Of a stretch of 64,000 nucleotides of DNA, positions 12,474 through 22,940 are shown one piece after another (position 1 is the stretch's first letter; the number at the start of each line of letters is the position of its first letter). This DNA is from Straminergon stramineum (taxonomy: Eukaryota > Streptophyta > Bryopsida > Hypnales > Calliergonaceae), in contig OY987268.1 in NCBI GenBank assembly GCA_963920665.1, positions 10,728,501-10,792,500 of the forward strand, in the 5' to 3' direction. The notes under the pieces are model-generated. The model did no database searches. It saw only the letters and a program-made list of their open reading frames with translations, and was not told where the DNA came from. The translations under genes were made by a program, and so were the position numbers.

Positions 12474-12691
12474 CAGGTAGAACCTCTCTTAGTGCACCCT
12501 CCCTTGGTGTATAACATGCATTAAGAGAGTTTGTAAACAGTAGGTGGTCCATGCCCATGATTCCAGATGAAAAGACATGTGGCACATGCTTTAAGATAAA
12601 AAGACAAGTGGCCCTATGGCTTCTCTAAATGCATAAGCCTCTCTCAATAGTGCTTAGTCCCGACACCTTGCACTAAGGGAGGTTCTACCTG
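12474..12691. mobile_element. TA-flanked MITE (Tc1/mariner-like, Stowaway type), 218 bp
   Basis: Ends CAGGTAGAACCTC..GAGGTTCTACCTG extend to a 23-bp inverted repeat with one mismatch. TA lies at 12472-12473 and 12692-12693. The paralogous position near 59935 reads AAATTACAACG with no insert, so the empty site confirms both the boundaries and the TA duplication. It inserted after the 5.6-kb duplication arose, or was lost from the other copy. Confidence 0.85.
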
Positions 12692-12884
12692 TACAACGAT
12701 CTATTTCTTCTTACTATGTGGTGTAAATAGCACATGGGTAGAAATGTCAAGTGAATTTTGTTACTACAATGACACCACCAAAAATGACTCCAAAGTCCCA
12801 AGCTTTGAATAATGACTTTCGCAATGTGCTTCATTTTTAGTTGTTTGAGTAAAGTAAGATGATCCTAAGCATCATTTAATTATA

Positions 12885-13075
12885 ACAGATATTTCCTTGT
12901 AATGGTGATATTCCACAAACTTGGCACTTGTAGGTTCAGACCGTGCAGTCTGAAAATCTGAAATGTACACTTGTCTTAGATTTTAGACTGTGCGGTCTGA
13001 AATCTATATTAGTCCTAGAAAATGAATGGAAAAATGGCGGAAAAATGAAGCCATTTCAACGAATTATCGGTTCTA
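12885..13075. repeat. Copy-1-specific insertion of about 190 bp
   Basis: Absent from the partner at about 60135. It contains two inverted, near-identical 16-bp motifs, CAGACCGTGCAGTCTG and TAGACTGTGCGGTCTG, which can pair. No clear terminal repeats or target duplication, so it could equally be a deletion in copy 2. Confidence 0.5.
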
Positions 13076-13939
13076 TCTACTTACTAGTGTCACGTCATTC
13101 TTGCAACTGGGGTGTCGTACTACTCCCATGGCTCTACCTTTCCAGTACTGTGGTGTCAGTTTTGTTCTTCTTCTGGATATTCACAACGTCCATTGGCACT
13201 TTTTGCGGTACATTCAGGTATCTTGAAACCTAAATCTATAGTATTAGTTTTGAGACCTTCCTGCAGTTGAGTGTCACAAGTTTGACTCTCTGAATTGTTC
13301 TAATATATGGAAATTGACATTTGGGAAAATGATGTTGAAACCCCAAATGGGACGTTATTTGTCGAGCATGCAGTAAGGATGAATGTGGAGACATTGTAAG
13401 ACGCTATATGTATTACGTGGCAGACATCCTCCACTAAATTCTCCATTAAAGAAACAATCTCTGAGCATCGACTGCATTATTCTGTTGAACATTTCAATGA
13501 GTTACTTCTCTTTTTCTTTTTTTTTCTTTTTTTTCTTTCTTGGCTCAAGAGAAGGATTACAGGAATAGGAAAGAAACAATGACCGGCTCCAAGAGGCCAG
13601 CACCAGACCAGGACTTAAACTCAAGTAACAGGGCTACAGGTGGTTCATTGGACCTTACTCCCTTCCCTCACACTCAGAGCACCAATAAGTTAGGCTGTTT
13701 GTTTGTTGGCTGTGTCCTTTAGACAGAGGCTATGGCATTGACTCTTCATTGACTTTGGTTTCTGAAAGTCTAAATCTTGTCTACAACCACATTCACACTA
13801 TACAACACTCTCATTCACACTACACAATGTGTTTGGAGATGAGTCGGTATGCCAAGAAACAAAATCCGTGCACTTATTATAGTAAACTAACATCTTTAAA
13901 AAAGGGATCTCTTTTGGATTTATTGCAAAAAATCTCACC

Positions 13940-14175
13940 TAGTTTAGATAATGTAAGATGTCTAAGCTATGTAAGCCTATGCTATGTAAATAAGTCTAAC
14001 CTACTTAAGATTACACTATGTAAGTAAGTCTAATTTACATAATAAGTCTACACTATGTAAATCTCACCTATGTACAGAAGCCTAACCTAGTCTAATCTAC
14101 AAAAGTCTACCCTATATAAGTCTATTGTGTAAGTCTAAGTTGTATAAATCTAACCTATGCAAGCCTAACCTATTT
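13940..14175. repeat. Degenerate short tandem repeat, TATGTAAGTCTAACC type
   Basis: About a dozen imperfect copies of a 15-20 bp motif built from AAGTCTAACC and CTATGTAA. It ends about 30 bp before the left end of the 8.2-kb element. Confidence 0.7.
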
Positions 14176-14351
14176 CACATTTCACAAGACTCCAACTCGT
14201 GACCAAGGTTGTCATACCGGATGGACGTCCAGTTCGCCCGTCCGATAGAGGTCTTGCCTGTCCGAAGTAGTCAACACTAAGTTGACTTTTTTTAATTGAA
14301 AAAACAAGTGATTTGGTTGCCACTTTGACTCCACCTAGCTACCAAGTAGGA

Positions 14352-14620
14352 TCCAAGGCGTAGTTGTCACCATTAGGAGCGCAGACATAAACTTGCCATA
14401 GCATAGATGGAAGTTAGGGTGGGGACGGAATTGTGTCGGGGTGCAGACGAATGTCAAGGCGGGGACTAGAGTGGGTCGGGGCACGGACGTCACCGGTAGG
14501 GGCGTGGATGTAATCTTACCATGGCGCAAATGGAAGTCAAGGCGGGGATGGAATTGTGTCGGGGCGCGGACAAATGTCAAAGCGGGGACTAGAGCAAGTC
14601 GGGGTATGGATGGTAGTTAG
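14352..14620. repeat. Left subterminal GC-rich tandem repeat, period about 123 bp
   Basis: Two units, with GGAATTGTGTCGGGG at 14427 and 14550, each followed by a GGGGACTAGAG block. Rich in GGGGACGG and GCGGAC words. Words of the complementary type recur on the right side at 22060-22270. Confidence 0.7.
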
Positions 14621-14663
14621 GGTGTGAACGGAACTCATGGAAGTAGTTGGGGTGAAGACAATT

Positions 14664-14945
14664 TTTTCAAAATTGGAGCCAAATTGAATTAATTTATTTT
14701 TGAATGAAGGGGGTCCTTGTACAACCAAACCATATTTTTTTTCATTGGGGCCAAGTGGAACTAATTCCTTGTGAATTTAAAAGTAAAGGAAAAGAACCAT
14801 GCTCCCTGGACTCATATTTTTTTCCCTTGAAGGCGAATGAATTTAATTCATTATCCATTAAGAAACAATAAAGGGGCCCTCATTCAATTAAACCATATTT
14901 TTTTGCATTGTAGGCAAAAAATTACTAATTCCTTTTGAATTTATG
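14664..14945. repeat. Direct repeat, left copy (partner 15913-16195)
   Basis: Shares TTGTACAACCAAACCATATT, GGCGAATGAATTTAATTCAT and AATAAAGGGGCCCTCATTCA with 15913-16195, in the same order. The TTAA MITE 14991-15912 lies between the copies. Confidence 0.85.
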
Positions 14946-14990
14946 GAAAATAAGGGGGGATCCTTGCTCACATGAACCACATTTTTTTAA

Positions 14991-15912
14991 CCCCTAAAGG
15001 ACCATTGTCCCCTCGGGGGACAAATGGGATTTTGGGTAGGTACCTACGGGCTGAATTTTAGTCCTGATTTTTTGAAACTTTTTACGCAGATAGAAAAACT
15101 TATAAGCTTCGTGGGAATATAATTTTTTTTCAATTGGTGCCTAGGAACAAAAGTTATGCCCAAATAAGCTCAAAATAGGGGAGAGGGATTTTAGCAAAAG
15201 AAAGATTGCAAAAATTTGAATTTTTTTCTTAGGTATTCTTGCCATAGATCATATTTTTGTCTATCTAGGAAGCTTTGATTCATTCCATTTGAATTTTTTA
15301 TGAGAAAATTACAGACAATCTTATTTTTCAAGCACTCAGAGCATCTTCCTGAAAAAAATAACTTGTAGGATTCATTTCTGAATGCAATTTTTACAATTTA
15401 AAAAAAAAAAAAAGTTCCTTGTGGTTTAGATTTTTTTTCTAGAACAATCTCATCATTGGGATTAATGCATTTTAATTCCATATAAAAGATATTAATATTC
15501 TAGATTTTCCTACTATCTCGTACCTACTTCTACTTAACAATTTTGTTAATAATGAAAATGAAATTTTTTTTTTTTTTCTTTTTTTTGCTAGACTCTCGAC
15601 TCAATTCTCCATTGTAAAGATTTAAAGCTCAAAACTTTGTTGTGCAAAAGTTTAAAGTTTAAAATGTTCAAAGTCAAAAAAATCTCGTTGCACAATGTGC
15701 TGAAAAACTTGTTTTTTGCACTTCAAATGTAGATTTCTTGCAATCTATGCGGTCCAAAATTCTGAAATTTTTTCCACACATTCTCATACTAGTCAGGTGT
15801 AGGATCCTATGTTTAGATGTGAAAAAAAAAATTTAATTTCTTTTACTCTTTGCTAAAGAAATGGCAGATTTGAGTGTTTTTTGGCAGAAAATAGGCCTTG
15901 GTCTTTTAGGGG
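14991..15912 (+). mobile_element. TTAA-flanked MITE (family 1), copy b, 922 bp
   Basis: Starts CCCCTAAAGGAC after TTAA (14987-14990) and ends GGTCTTTTAGGGG before TTAA (15913-15916). No open frame of note. Interior landmarks are shared with copies a, c, d and e. It is nested in the 8.2-kb element. Confidence 0.85.
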
Positions 15913-16195
15913 TTAAATTGGAGTCAAATTGAACTAATTTATTTTTGAATGAAAGGGGGCCCTTGTACAACCAAACCATATTTTTTTCCATTGGGGTCAA
16001 GTAGAACTAATTTCTTGTAAATTTAAAAGTAAAGGAAGAGGAACCTTGCTCTGTGGACCAGTATTTTTTTTCCTTGTAGGCGAATGAATTTAATTCATTC
16101 TCCATTAAGAAGCAATAAAGGGGCCCTCATTCAATTGAACCATATTTTTTTTGCATTGTAGGCAAAAAAATACTAATTCCTTTTGAATTTATAAG
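15913..16195. repeat. Direct repeat, right copy (partner 14664-14945)
   Basis: Near-identical to 14664-14945. Either a tandem duplication was split by the MITE, or the block was copied together with it. Confidence 0.8.
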
Positions 16196-16559
16196 CAATA
16201 ACCAAAGGGTTTGAATTCCCAAATTCCAATCCTTGTATCTTCCATTAACACAAATGAACCATTGAACCCTTGAAGTAGAACCCAAAAATATTAACTTGCC
16301 TTTAAAGGGATTTCCAAACCCTTATAACCCGTACTTCAACTTGAAGGAGTTGAAGCCCTTAAAGTACAAGCACATAACATCTAACTTGTATTTGATTTGA
16401 ATTTTAAAATTTTTAAAAGTTGGAACAAAAATTATTAACACCATAAGGCCTTCAACTATAACTAAGCAAAACATAACTTCTATTTGATTTGAAAACAAAC
16501 CCCTTGTAGCATCTAGTAACAAGACAAAAACCTTGAATTTGCTTCAAAACCACTAGAAC
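16196..16559. other. AT-rich spacer with loose repeats
   Basis: Contains recurring words such as AACTTGTATTTGATTTGAA and AACTTCTATTTGATTTGAA, related in style to the 83-90 bp repeats at 20930-21560. No gene seen. Confidence 0.4.
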
Positions 16560-17760
16560 AGGGTTGACAAGACGTTCGGACGTCCCTGACGTCCGAACGT
16601 CCAGATGCGGACGCAGGGTCCACAACGTCCGATGACAAGCGAACTAGTGGACGTTCCCGCCGTCCGCCGCTACCCATCCGCGACCCCGTCCGCCGAGCGG
16701 ATGGGTGGACACTCACTATGTAGTCACAGCAACTTTCACTTGCAATTTTTGAATTCTTTTTTTAGAATTTTGGAGCGTGTAATATACCGTTGGAAAGGTC
16801 TTGGAAATACCTTTCCAATGGTATATCACACGCCCCAAAAAACAAAAATCTCTAATCGGAAATGTCAAAAGAAGTTTGTTGCTTCAAAACATGGGCGTCC
16901 GTCTTGGTGTCCGCCCATCCGCCCTCCCGTCCGCCCGCCCCCCGTCCGCCAAGCAGACGGGCGGACGGGCGATCAGCTGGGCGGACGCTCACTATGTAGT
17001 CGCAGCAACTTTCACTTGCAATTTTTGAATTCGTGTTTTAGAATTTTGGAGCGTGTAATATATCGTTGGAAAGGTCTTGGAAATACCTTTCCAATGGTAT
17101 ATCACACGCCCCCAAAATCAAAAATCTCTAATCGGAAATGTCAAAAGAAGTTTGTTGCTTCAAAACATGGGCGTCCGCCTTAGTGTCCGCCCTCCTGTCC
17201 GCCCGCCCCCCGTCCGCCAAGCGGACAGGCGATTAGCTGGGCGGATGCTCACTATGTAGTCGCAGCAACTTTCACTTGCAATTTTTGAATTCGTTTTTTA
17301 GAATTTTGGAGCGTGTAATATATCGTTGGAAAGGTCTTGGAAATACCTTTCCAATGGTATATCACACGCCCGAAAAATCAAAAATCTCTAATCGAAAATG
17401 TTAAAAGAAGTTTGTTACTTCAAAACATGGGCATCCGCCTTGCTGTTCGCCCTCTTGTTCGCTAGGCGGACAGGCGGACGAGTGGACGGCGAATGCGGAC
17501 AGGCGGACGGCGAACGGGGAGGAAAGGCAAGAGGGAAAGGCGGGCACAAGGGGCCATTGGTGGAATTCAACCTATGGTGGACTGGCGGACGGGTAGATAG
17601 GCGGACGGGCGGATGAGGAGGAAGGCGGGAGCAAGAGTTGGATGCGAGAGTCAAGTGTTTTCAATTTGGTGGAGGTCGGCCCACAACGGACGAACGGACA
17701 AGGGAAAAGGTGAGAGGGAGAGGTGTTTTTAACTTTGTAGAAGTAGGCGGATGAGCGGAC
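16560..17760 (+). repeat. GTCCG hairpin array 1, three units of about 260-276 bp
   Basis: Each unit has a GC-rich block of GTCCGCC/GGACGGGC repeats, then an ACTATGTAGTC..GCAACTTTCACTTGC block, then a 59-bp hairpin (16775-16833, 17051-17109, 17311-17369). The first block begins with CAGGGTTGACAAGACG, which resembles a hAT-type end. After the third unit the array degenerates into GGCGGACGG-rich sequence up to about 17760. Open frames through it are by-products of the repeat. Confidence 0.85.
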
Positions 17761-18240
17761 GAGTAGAGCATGCAATGCATGGTGAATGAAGAAAGCTATA
17801 GAAATTATGTCTTTAATATGTTATATAGTGAGGCACTAAATCAATACAATTATGAAAAGTGTCACCAAATAGCCTCTTCTTTGGAAAATCATTTGATTTG
17901 TAAACAAAAAATTCAAATGGATGTGTAATTAAAAGGAATTTAGTTTTACATTGGTGTTTTTTTACAAGTTTGTCATATCAACAATACTTTTTGGCTAATA
18001 GCAAAAGATATTCAAAGTCAAAATTGTAACAATTTAATTGGATTCAATTTCTAATTGATTTCTATGCCTTTGAAGGAAAGTAATTAATTCCTAAAGTCTC
18101 AAAGGCCCTACACTCTTATAGAGGACCCTTGTGAAATATGATCTCAATGAAATGATTTATTTTTGAATTTTTATCCAAGATTCTTCGCTTATTAGCTAGA
18201 TTTTTCAATAGAAAATATTATAAAATTAAAATTGTTAGTG
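17761..18240. other. AT-rich filler
   Basis: No repeat partner or gene recognised. Confidence 0.35.
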
Positions 18241-18515
18241 CCAAAATTTAAAGTGAAGAAAATGAAAGCCCAAGAATCAAGTATAGCAAGACAAAAGAAA
18301 AGATTTTTATTCTTTAAATACAAATATCATGCAATGTATGCACTTAATGTTATCAAGATGATAACATTGCTCCCATACATTTTTATACTAATCTAGTACA
18401 AATTCCTATGGTTAGATATAAAGTTAATTTATAAAGTTTTTTGCTCTTCACAATAGAAATGACAATTTTGAATGATATTTGATAGAAAAAAAAGGCTTAG
18501 GACTTTGCGGGTTCA
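18241..18515 (+). mobile_element. Decayed right half of a family-1 TTAA MITE
   Basis: The order ACATTTTTATACTAATCTAG, then AAATGACAATTTTGA, then GGCTTAGGACTTTGCGGGTT matches the right end of copies a and b. The terminal motif is mutated (ACTTTGCGGGTTCAA against CCTTTAGGGGTTAA) and no left end is visible. Confidence 0.5.
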
Positions 18516-19479
18516 AGATTTAAAAAAATCCTAGGCCTACACAACTACATAAGCAATTAAATCAATATTGTAAATTTATAATCTACAAGATATGATATTA
18601 TGAACCTTCTCGTAAAATCATTTGCGAAAAAGTCTTGAGATGAAACAGACTTGTAATCATTGGAGTATGACCTACTTATCTCAATTGTTATATTTGAATT
18701 TTGAAAGCTCATCATATTTGAAGGTCAATCACATTTTACACTACCTAAGCCCTAATATTTTAGGGTTGTGATAAATTTATTGATGGTTTACAATTTAGGG
18801 TGCACACATGTATATATAAGTATAAGCATGTATGATAAGAACCTCCATTTGATTTTTATTGTATAAATGCTTACTTTAATGTAGTCCACATCATATCATA
18901 TAAAATTATATTAAAGTACTTAAATCATTTTGAGCATCATCCCATAAATGTTGTGATAGAATAATGAGATAATATAAATTCTTTTAGAATATTTACGTTG
19001 GTGTTTTACACTATCAATGCATTCTATAACAAAAATTGATGAAATACTCTAGGTTATAATCCAATGATCCACAATTGTGTAGTAGCCCATAATAAAGTAA
19101 ATCTTAAGAACAATTGAAACCTAAATGACAAAGATAGTAAGATCTACATATGCATCACATTGTCATGATTGCATTCTAAACTTCAAATATTAAAAAATAA
19201 AACATATTTCACACATCACACCACTACTTTTGAAAACTCCTACAACGTTATAAGTTAATATGTAAAATTGAGGGATCTACAATTCAGATTTTTTTTGTAG
19301 GGTATAGGGTTTAGGGTTTAGGGTATAGGATTTGGAAAGCATGTTTAAATGTGGGGAGGAAAACCTGGAATTATTCTTTTCTTACATTACTATTGCATTG
19401 GATACTTGTCGTATTAAAGAGTCTTTTTTTGGAAATTAAGCTGCAGTTCTACACTTTTCAGAATTAAATGTAATAGAAC
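18516..19479. other. AT-rich stretch with a short telomere-like tract
   Basis: At 19302-19330 there are about four GGGTTTA/GGGTATA units, two of them perfect GGGTTTA. The rest shows no gene or element. Confidence 0.45.
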
Positions 19480-20359
19480 TGCCGGCGGACAGAGGTCAAG
19501 TAGGTTAGATAAGGAGGCGGATGGCATGATGTTGGCTCAGAAGGTTGGGGCAGTCGGCAGTGGTGGACGGAAAGGCTCGTGGCGGACAAGAGGGCGGACG
19601 GCCAAACACCAAGGCGGACGCTCACTTTTTGAGGCACCAAACTTCTCTTGGCATTTCTGGTTGGAGATTTTGGTGTTTCAAGGCGTGTGATATACCATTG
19701 GAAAGGTATTTCCAAGACCTTTCCAACGGTATATTACGCGCCCCAAAATTGTAAAAAATGAATTTGGAAATTCGAACTAGAAGTTGTTGGTACTACATAG
19801 TGAGCGTCCGCCCAGCTGATTGCCCGTCCGCCCGTCCGCTTGGTGGACGGGAGGGCGGATGGCCAAACACCAAGGCAGACGCTCACTTTTTGAGGCACCA
19901 AACTTCTCTTGGCATTTCCGGTTGGAGATTTTGGTATTTCAAGGCGTGTGATATACCATTGGAAAGGTATTTCCAAGACCTTTCCAACGGTATATTACGC
20001 GCCCCAAAATTGTAAAAAACGAATTTGGAAATTCGAACTAAAAGTTGTTGGTACTACATAGTGAGCGTCCGCCCAGCTGATTGCCCGTCTATCCGTCCGC
20101 CAAGCGGATGGGGGGGTGGACGGGAGGGCGGACGGCTAGGCGGACAGCCAAACACCAAGGCGGACGCTCACTTTTTGAAGCACCAAACTTCTCTTGGCAT
20201 TTCCAATTGGAGATTTTGGTGTTTTAGGGCGTGTGATATACCATTGGAAAGGTATTTCCAAGACCTTTCCAACGGTATATTATGCGCCCCAAAATTGTAA
20301 AAAACGAATTTGGAAATTCGAACTAAAAGTTGTTGGTACTACATAGTGAGCGTCTGCCC
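19480..20359 (-). repeat. GTCCG hairpin array 2, inverted relative to array 1
   Basis: Three units of 261-285 bp in reverse orientation to array 1: a GCGGACGG-rich block, then a CTCACTTTTTGAGGCACC block, then the 59-bp hairpin (19683-19741, 19944-20002, 20229-20287), then GTACTACATAGTGAGCGTCC. The array runs into an assembly gap, so its true length is unknown. Confidence 0.85.
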
Positions 20360-20559
20360 NNNNNNNNNNNNNNNNNNNNNNNNNNNNNNNNNNNNNNNNN
20401 NNNNNNNNNNNNNNNNNNNNNNNNNNNNNNNNNNNNNNNNNNNNNNNNNNNNNNNNNNNNNNNNNNNNNNNNNNNNNNNNNNNNNNNNNNNNNNNNNNNN
20501 NNNNNNNNNNNNNNNNNNNNNNNNNNNNNNNNNNNNNNNNNNNNNNNNNNNNNNNNNNN
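20360..20559. other. Assembly gap (200 N)
   Basis: Exactly 200 N, a conventional placeholder length. It falls inside hairpin array 2, which is the likely cause. Confidence 0.98.
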
Positions 20560-20830
20560 AGAAGGGAGCGACATGCTTCCATACATTGTCTTTGAACTCA
20601 AAAAGTAGTTGGACCTCTTAATGTAGACAGTGACTTGAAGATATTCCCCTAACTCAAATGAAGGGCTGGTTGCATTAATGGGTTTCCCCTCTTCATGGGA
20701 AAGAAGAATCCCATGACCAAGTTTAATGCAAATTTGACTTCCCCCCCACTATGGCTGAGGAGTGGGACATCCGCGCCCTAACTAGAAGTCCGTACCTTGA
20801 CAGGAAGTCCACTCCGTGTCCAAGCATCTG
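20560..20830. repeat. Direct repeat D, copy 1 (partner 21838-22080)
   Basis: Starts AGAAGGGAGCGACATGC as 21838 does, and continues through TTTGAACTCAAAAAGT and AAGAAGAATCCCATGACCAA to AGGAGTGGGA, then to CCGCGCCCTAAC-type words. Confidence 0.85.
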
Positions 20831-20929
20831 CGCCCTAACCTGGGTGTATGTGTGGAAACTTATCCAAATGATAGACTTGAACTCCCTCCAAGCCAAATTT
20901 AAACTCTCTCCATGACAAACTTCCCTATG

Positions 20930-21560
20930 CAAACTCACAAACTTGAACACACAAATATCTTAACTAGTACTTCATTTCAATCCCAAACCCTCTAGTAGCC
21001 CTTTACAAAAAGAACGTGTTGAAGGTGAATTCCCCAAAAAATTTATCAAATATTTCATCTCAATTGCAAAGTCTTCTACAATCCCATTACTAAAATACAC
21101 TGTTGAACTTGAATTCCAAAATAACTTAATTAGTGTTTGATTTCAATCCCAAAACATTCTAGGATCCCATTACAAAAATAAAATTTTGTAGTTGAAGGAT
21201 TGAATTGAAAAATAACTTGACTAGTATTTCATTTCAATCCCAAACTGCTTTGGTATCCCCATTACAAAAAAGTACCGTTGAACATGAATTCCAAAATAAC
21301 TTAACTAGTATTTCATTTTAATCCCAAACCACTTTGGTATCCCATTACAAAAAAGTACCGTTGAACATGAATTCCAAAATAACGTAACTAGTGTTTGATT
21401 TCAATCTCAAACCATTCTAGGATCCCCATTACAAGAATATCCCGTTCAAGTCTTGAAGACCCAAACCCTTCAAGTATATTTCAATGCATTATAATTTGTA
21501 TTTGATTTCAATCCAAACCATTGTAGCTATTTATTTCAAAAATAAAACCTTGAACAAAAA
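20930..21560. repeat. Degenerate 83-90 bp tandem repeat, about six units
   Basis: Unit: TTAACTAGTATTTCATTT, AATCCCAAACC, then GGTATCCCATTACAAAAA and GTTGAACATGAATTCCAAAA. The two best-preserved units are 83 bp apart (21275 and 21358). Outer units are more diverged. Confidence 0.8.
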
Positions 21561-21837
21561 TCCAAAATAGTATAAGTTGGTTATGATTTGATTTGTAAAC
21601 TCCAAACCCTAAATCCCAAACAGGTTCTATTTAGAAGACTAAAAAATGAATCCTTGAACTTGAATTTAAACAAATATGTACCTTGTCTTTCATTAGGACT
21701 CCAAACCCTTTGGGATTTTACTCACACAAATTTTGTCCTTCTTGTTTGGAAGTTAATTTTCATTTTTTGAAATCTCCTTTTTTGGGGGGTGGGTCCTAGT
21801 TCTCAAGTGCTTGATGAAGGCAAGGAGAAGTCCAATC

Positions 21838-22080
21838 CCAAGAAGGGAGCGACATGCATCCATACATTGTCTTTGAACTCAAAAAGTGGTTGGACCTCTT
21901 AATGCAACCATTGACTTGAAGATATTCCCTTAACTCAAATGAAGGGCTGATTGCATTAAGAGGTCCAACTACTCCATGGGAAAGAAGAATCCCATGACCA
22001 AGTTTAATGCAAATTTGACTTCCTCCCCCCCCACTATGGTTGAGGAGTGGGATGTTTGTGCCCCGACAAGAAGTATGCAC
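21838..22080. repeat. Direct repeat D, copy 2
   Basis: Partner of 20560-20830, 1278 bp downstream of it. Very similar except for small indels near 21905 and 21965. Confidence 0.85.
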
Positions 22081-22270
22081 CCTTGCGTCTACGCCCTAAC
22101 AAGAAGTCCGTGCCCCTATGTCCATGCCCTAACGGGAAGTCCACGCCCCTGCGTCCGCACTCTAACGGGAAGTCCGCACTATGACAGGAAGTCCACGCCT
22201 TGATGGGAAGTCCACACCTTGATGTCCGCGTCTTGCATTGACGTCTCCGCCTTGACTTCCACATACGCGC
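22060..22270. repeat. Right subterminal GC-rich repeat block
   Basis: Short imperfect repeats of AAGTCCGCGCCC and GACGGGAAGTCC type, counterpart to the left block at 14352-14620. Ends about 120 bp before the right terminus at 22393. Confidence 0.65.
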
Positions 22271-22401
22271 CCTAATTCTAGCATGGAAGCAACTTGTCAA
22301 TTTGAAATTTTCAAAAATGAAAGGCGTCCGGATTGCCCGGACCGTCTGTCTATCCCATCCAATCACCCTAACCCTTTTGGTATGACAACCGTGCTTGTAA
22401 C

Positions 22402-22940
22402 TTGATATGCAACAAACTAAAAAAATGAAAAATTTTGAAAAAAAATTATAAATTGAAAAAACATGAAAATTTTAAAAATTTTAAAATTAAAACTCAGAGG
22501 GGTCTAATTGGATCAAACCCCGATCTTAATAAGGGTAGGATCCATGTAGACTCGAGGGAGGGGTTTGAAGTTCACCAATCAAAGGAGGACAGGGAATTCC
22601 AGAAAAATTAGACTCTCATTCCACCACTAATCAATGGACTTCACTGGCCCCGACTTCACATGGAAGCCCACCCTAAGACCCCAAACTAGTTGAACCTTGA
22701 CCCTTCCAAACCCCACCTTCTACCCTCACCCCCCTTTTGACCCCCTCCTTCCAACCTGACCTCCACCCCCTCTGATCTAAAACAACCCCCTTTCAGACCC
22801 CTTGACCAATCGCCCCCCCCCCCCCCCTTACAATCAACTATTTGCAAAAAGTTTCAATCCTTGCTTCCTAATATGAGTTTAATTTCCCTACTATCAATAT
22901 TATTATTCACCTAAGACAGAGCCTCATGATCATACCGTTC
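22402..22940. other. Low-complexity stretch with a poly-C run
   Basis: A-rich to 22500, then C-rich pyrimidine sequence (22670-22830) ending in 15 consecutive C at 22813-22827. No gene. Confidence 0.6.

Larger units (their letters stand above)
8020..13690. repeat. 5.6-kb duplication, copy 1 (partner 55103-60735)
   Basis: Colinear and in the same orientation as 55103-60735. It starts at TTACAAGCCAGGGTTGAG and ends near the CACACTCAGAGCACCA block. Identity is high by eye (about 90 percent). Base composition is less AT-rich than the surroundings. Open frames are short and mostly not conserved in frame between copies, so it looks non-coding or pseudogenic. Copy-specific insertions: 12474-12691 (MITE) and about 12885-13075. 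Confidence 0.85.
14204..22393. mobile_element. 8.2-kb element with hAT-like ends, non-coding, carrying GTCCG arrays
   Basis: Left end CAAGGTTGTCATACC; right end (read inwards) CACGGTTGTCATACC. Immediate flanks CTCGTGAC and CTTGTAAC match at 6 of 8 positions, and both differences are transitions, one at a CpG. An 8-bp target duplication and CA-N-GG start fit hAT. The interior has subterminal GC-rich tandem repeats at both ends, two opposite-facing hairpin arrays, a nested TTAA MITE and AT-rich filler, but no transposase. Apparent length is 8190 bp including 200 N. An alternative is two separate smaller elements whose outer ends happen to pair. Confidence 0.5.

Noticed and set aside
16560..16600. 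CAGGGTTGACAAGACG as the left end of a separate nested hAT element
   Set aside because: No matching inverted right end or 8-bp duplicate of CACTAGAA was found near the end of array 1.
16605..17183. 192-codon open frame, the longest on the plus strand
   Set aside because: It is read-through of the GTCCG hairpin array; the residue repeats follow the DNA repeat and all other frames are open too.
20280..20621. Several open frames of about 90-100 codons
   Set aside because: They are artefacts of the N gap, which contains no stop codons.
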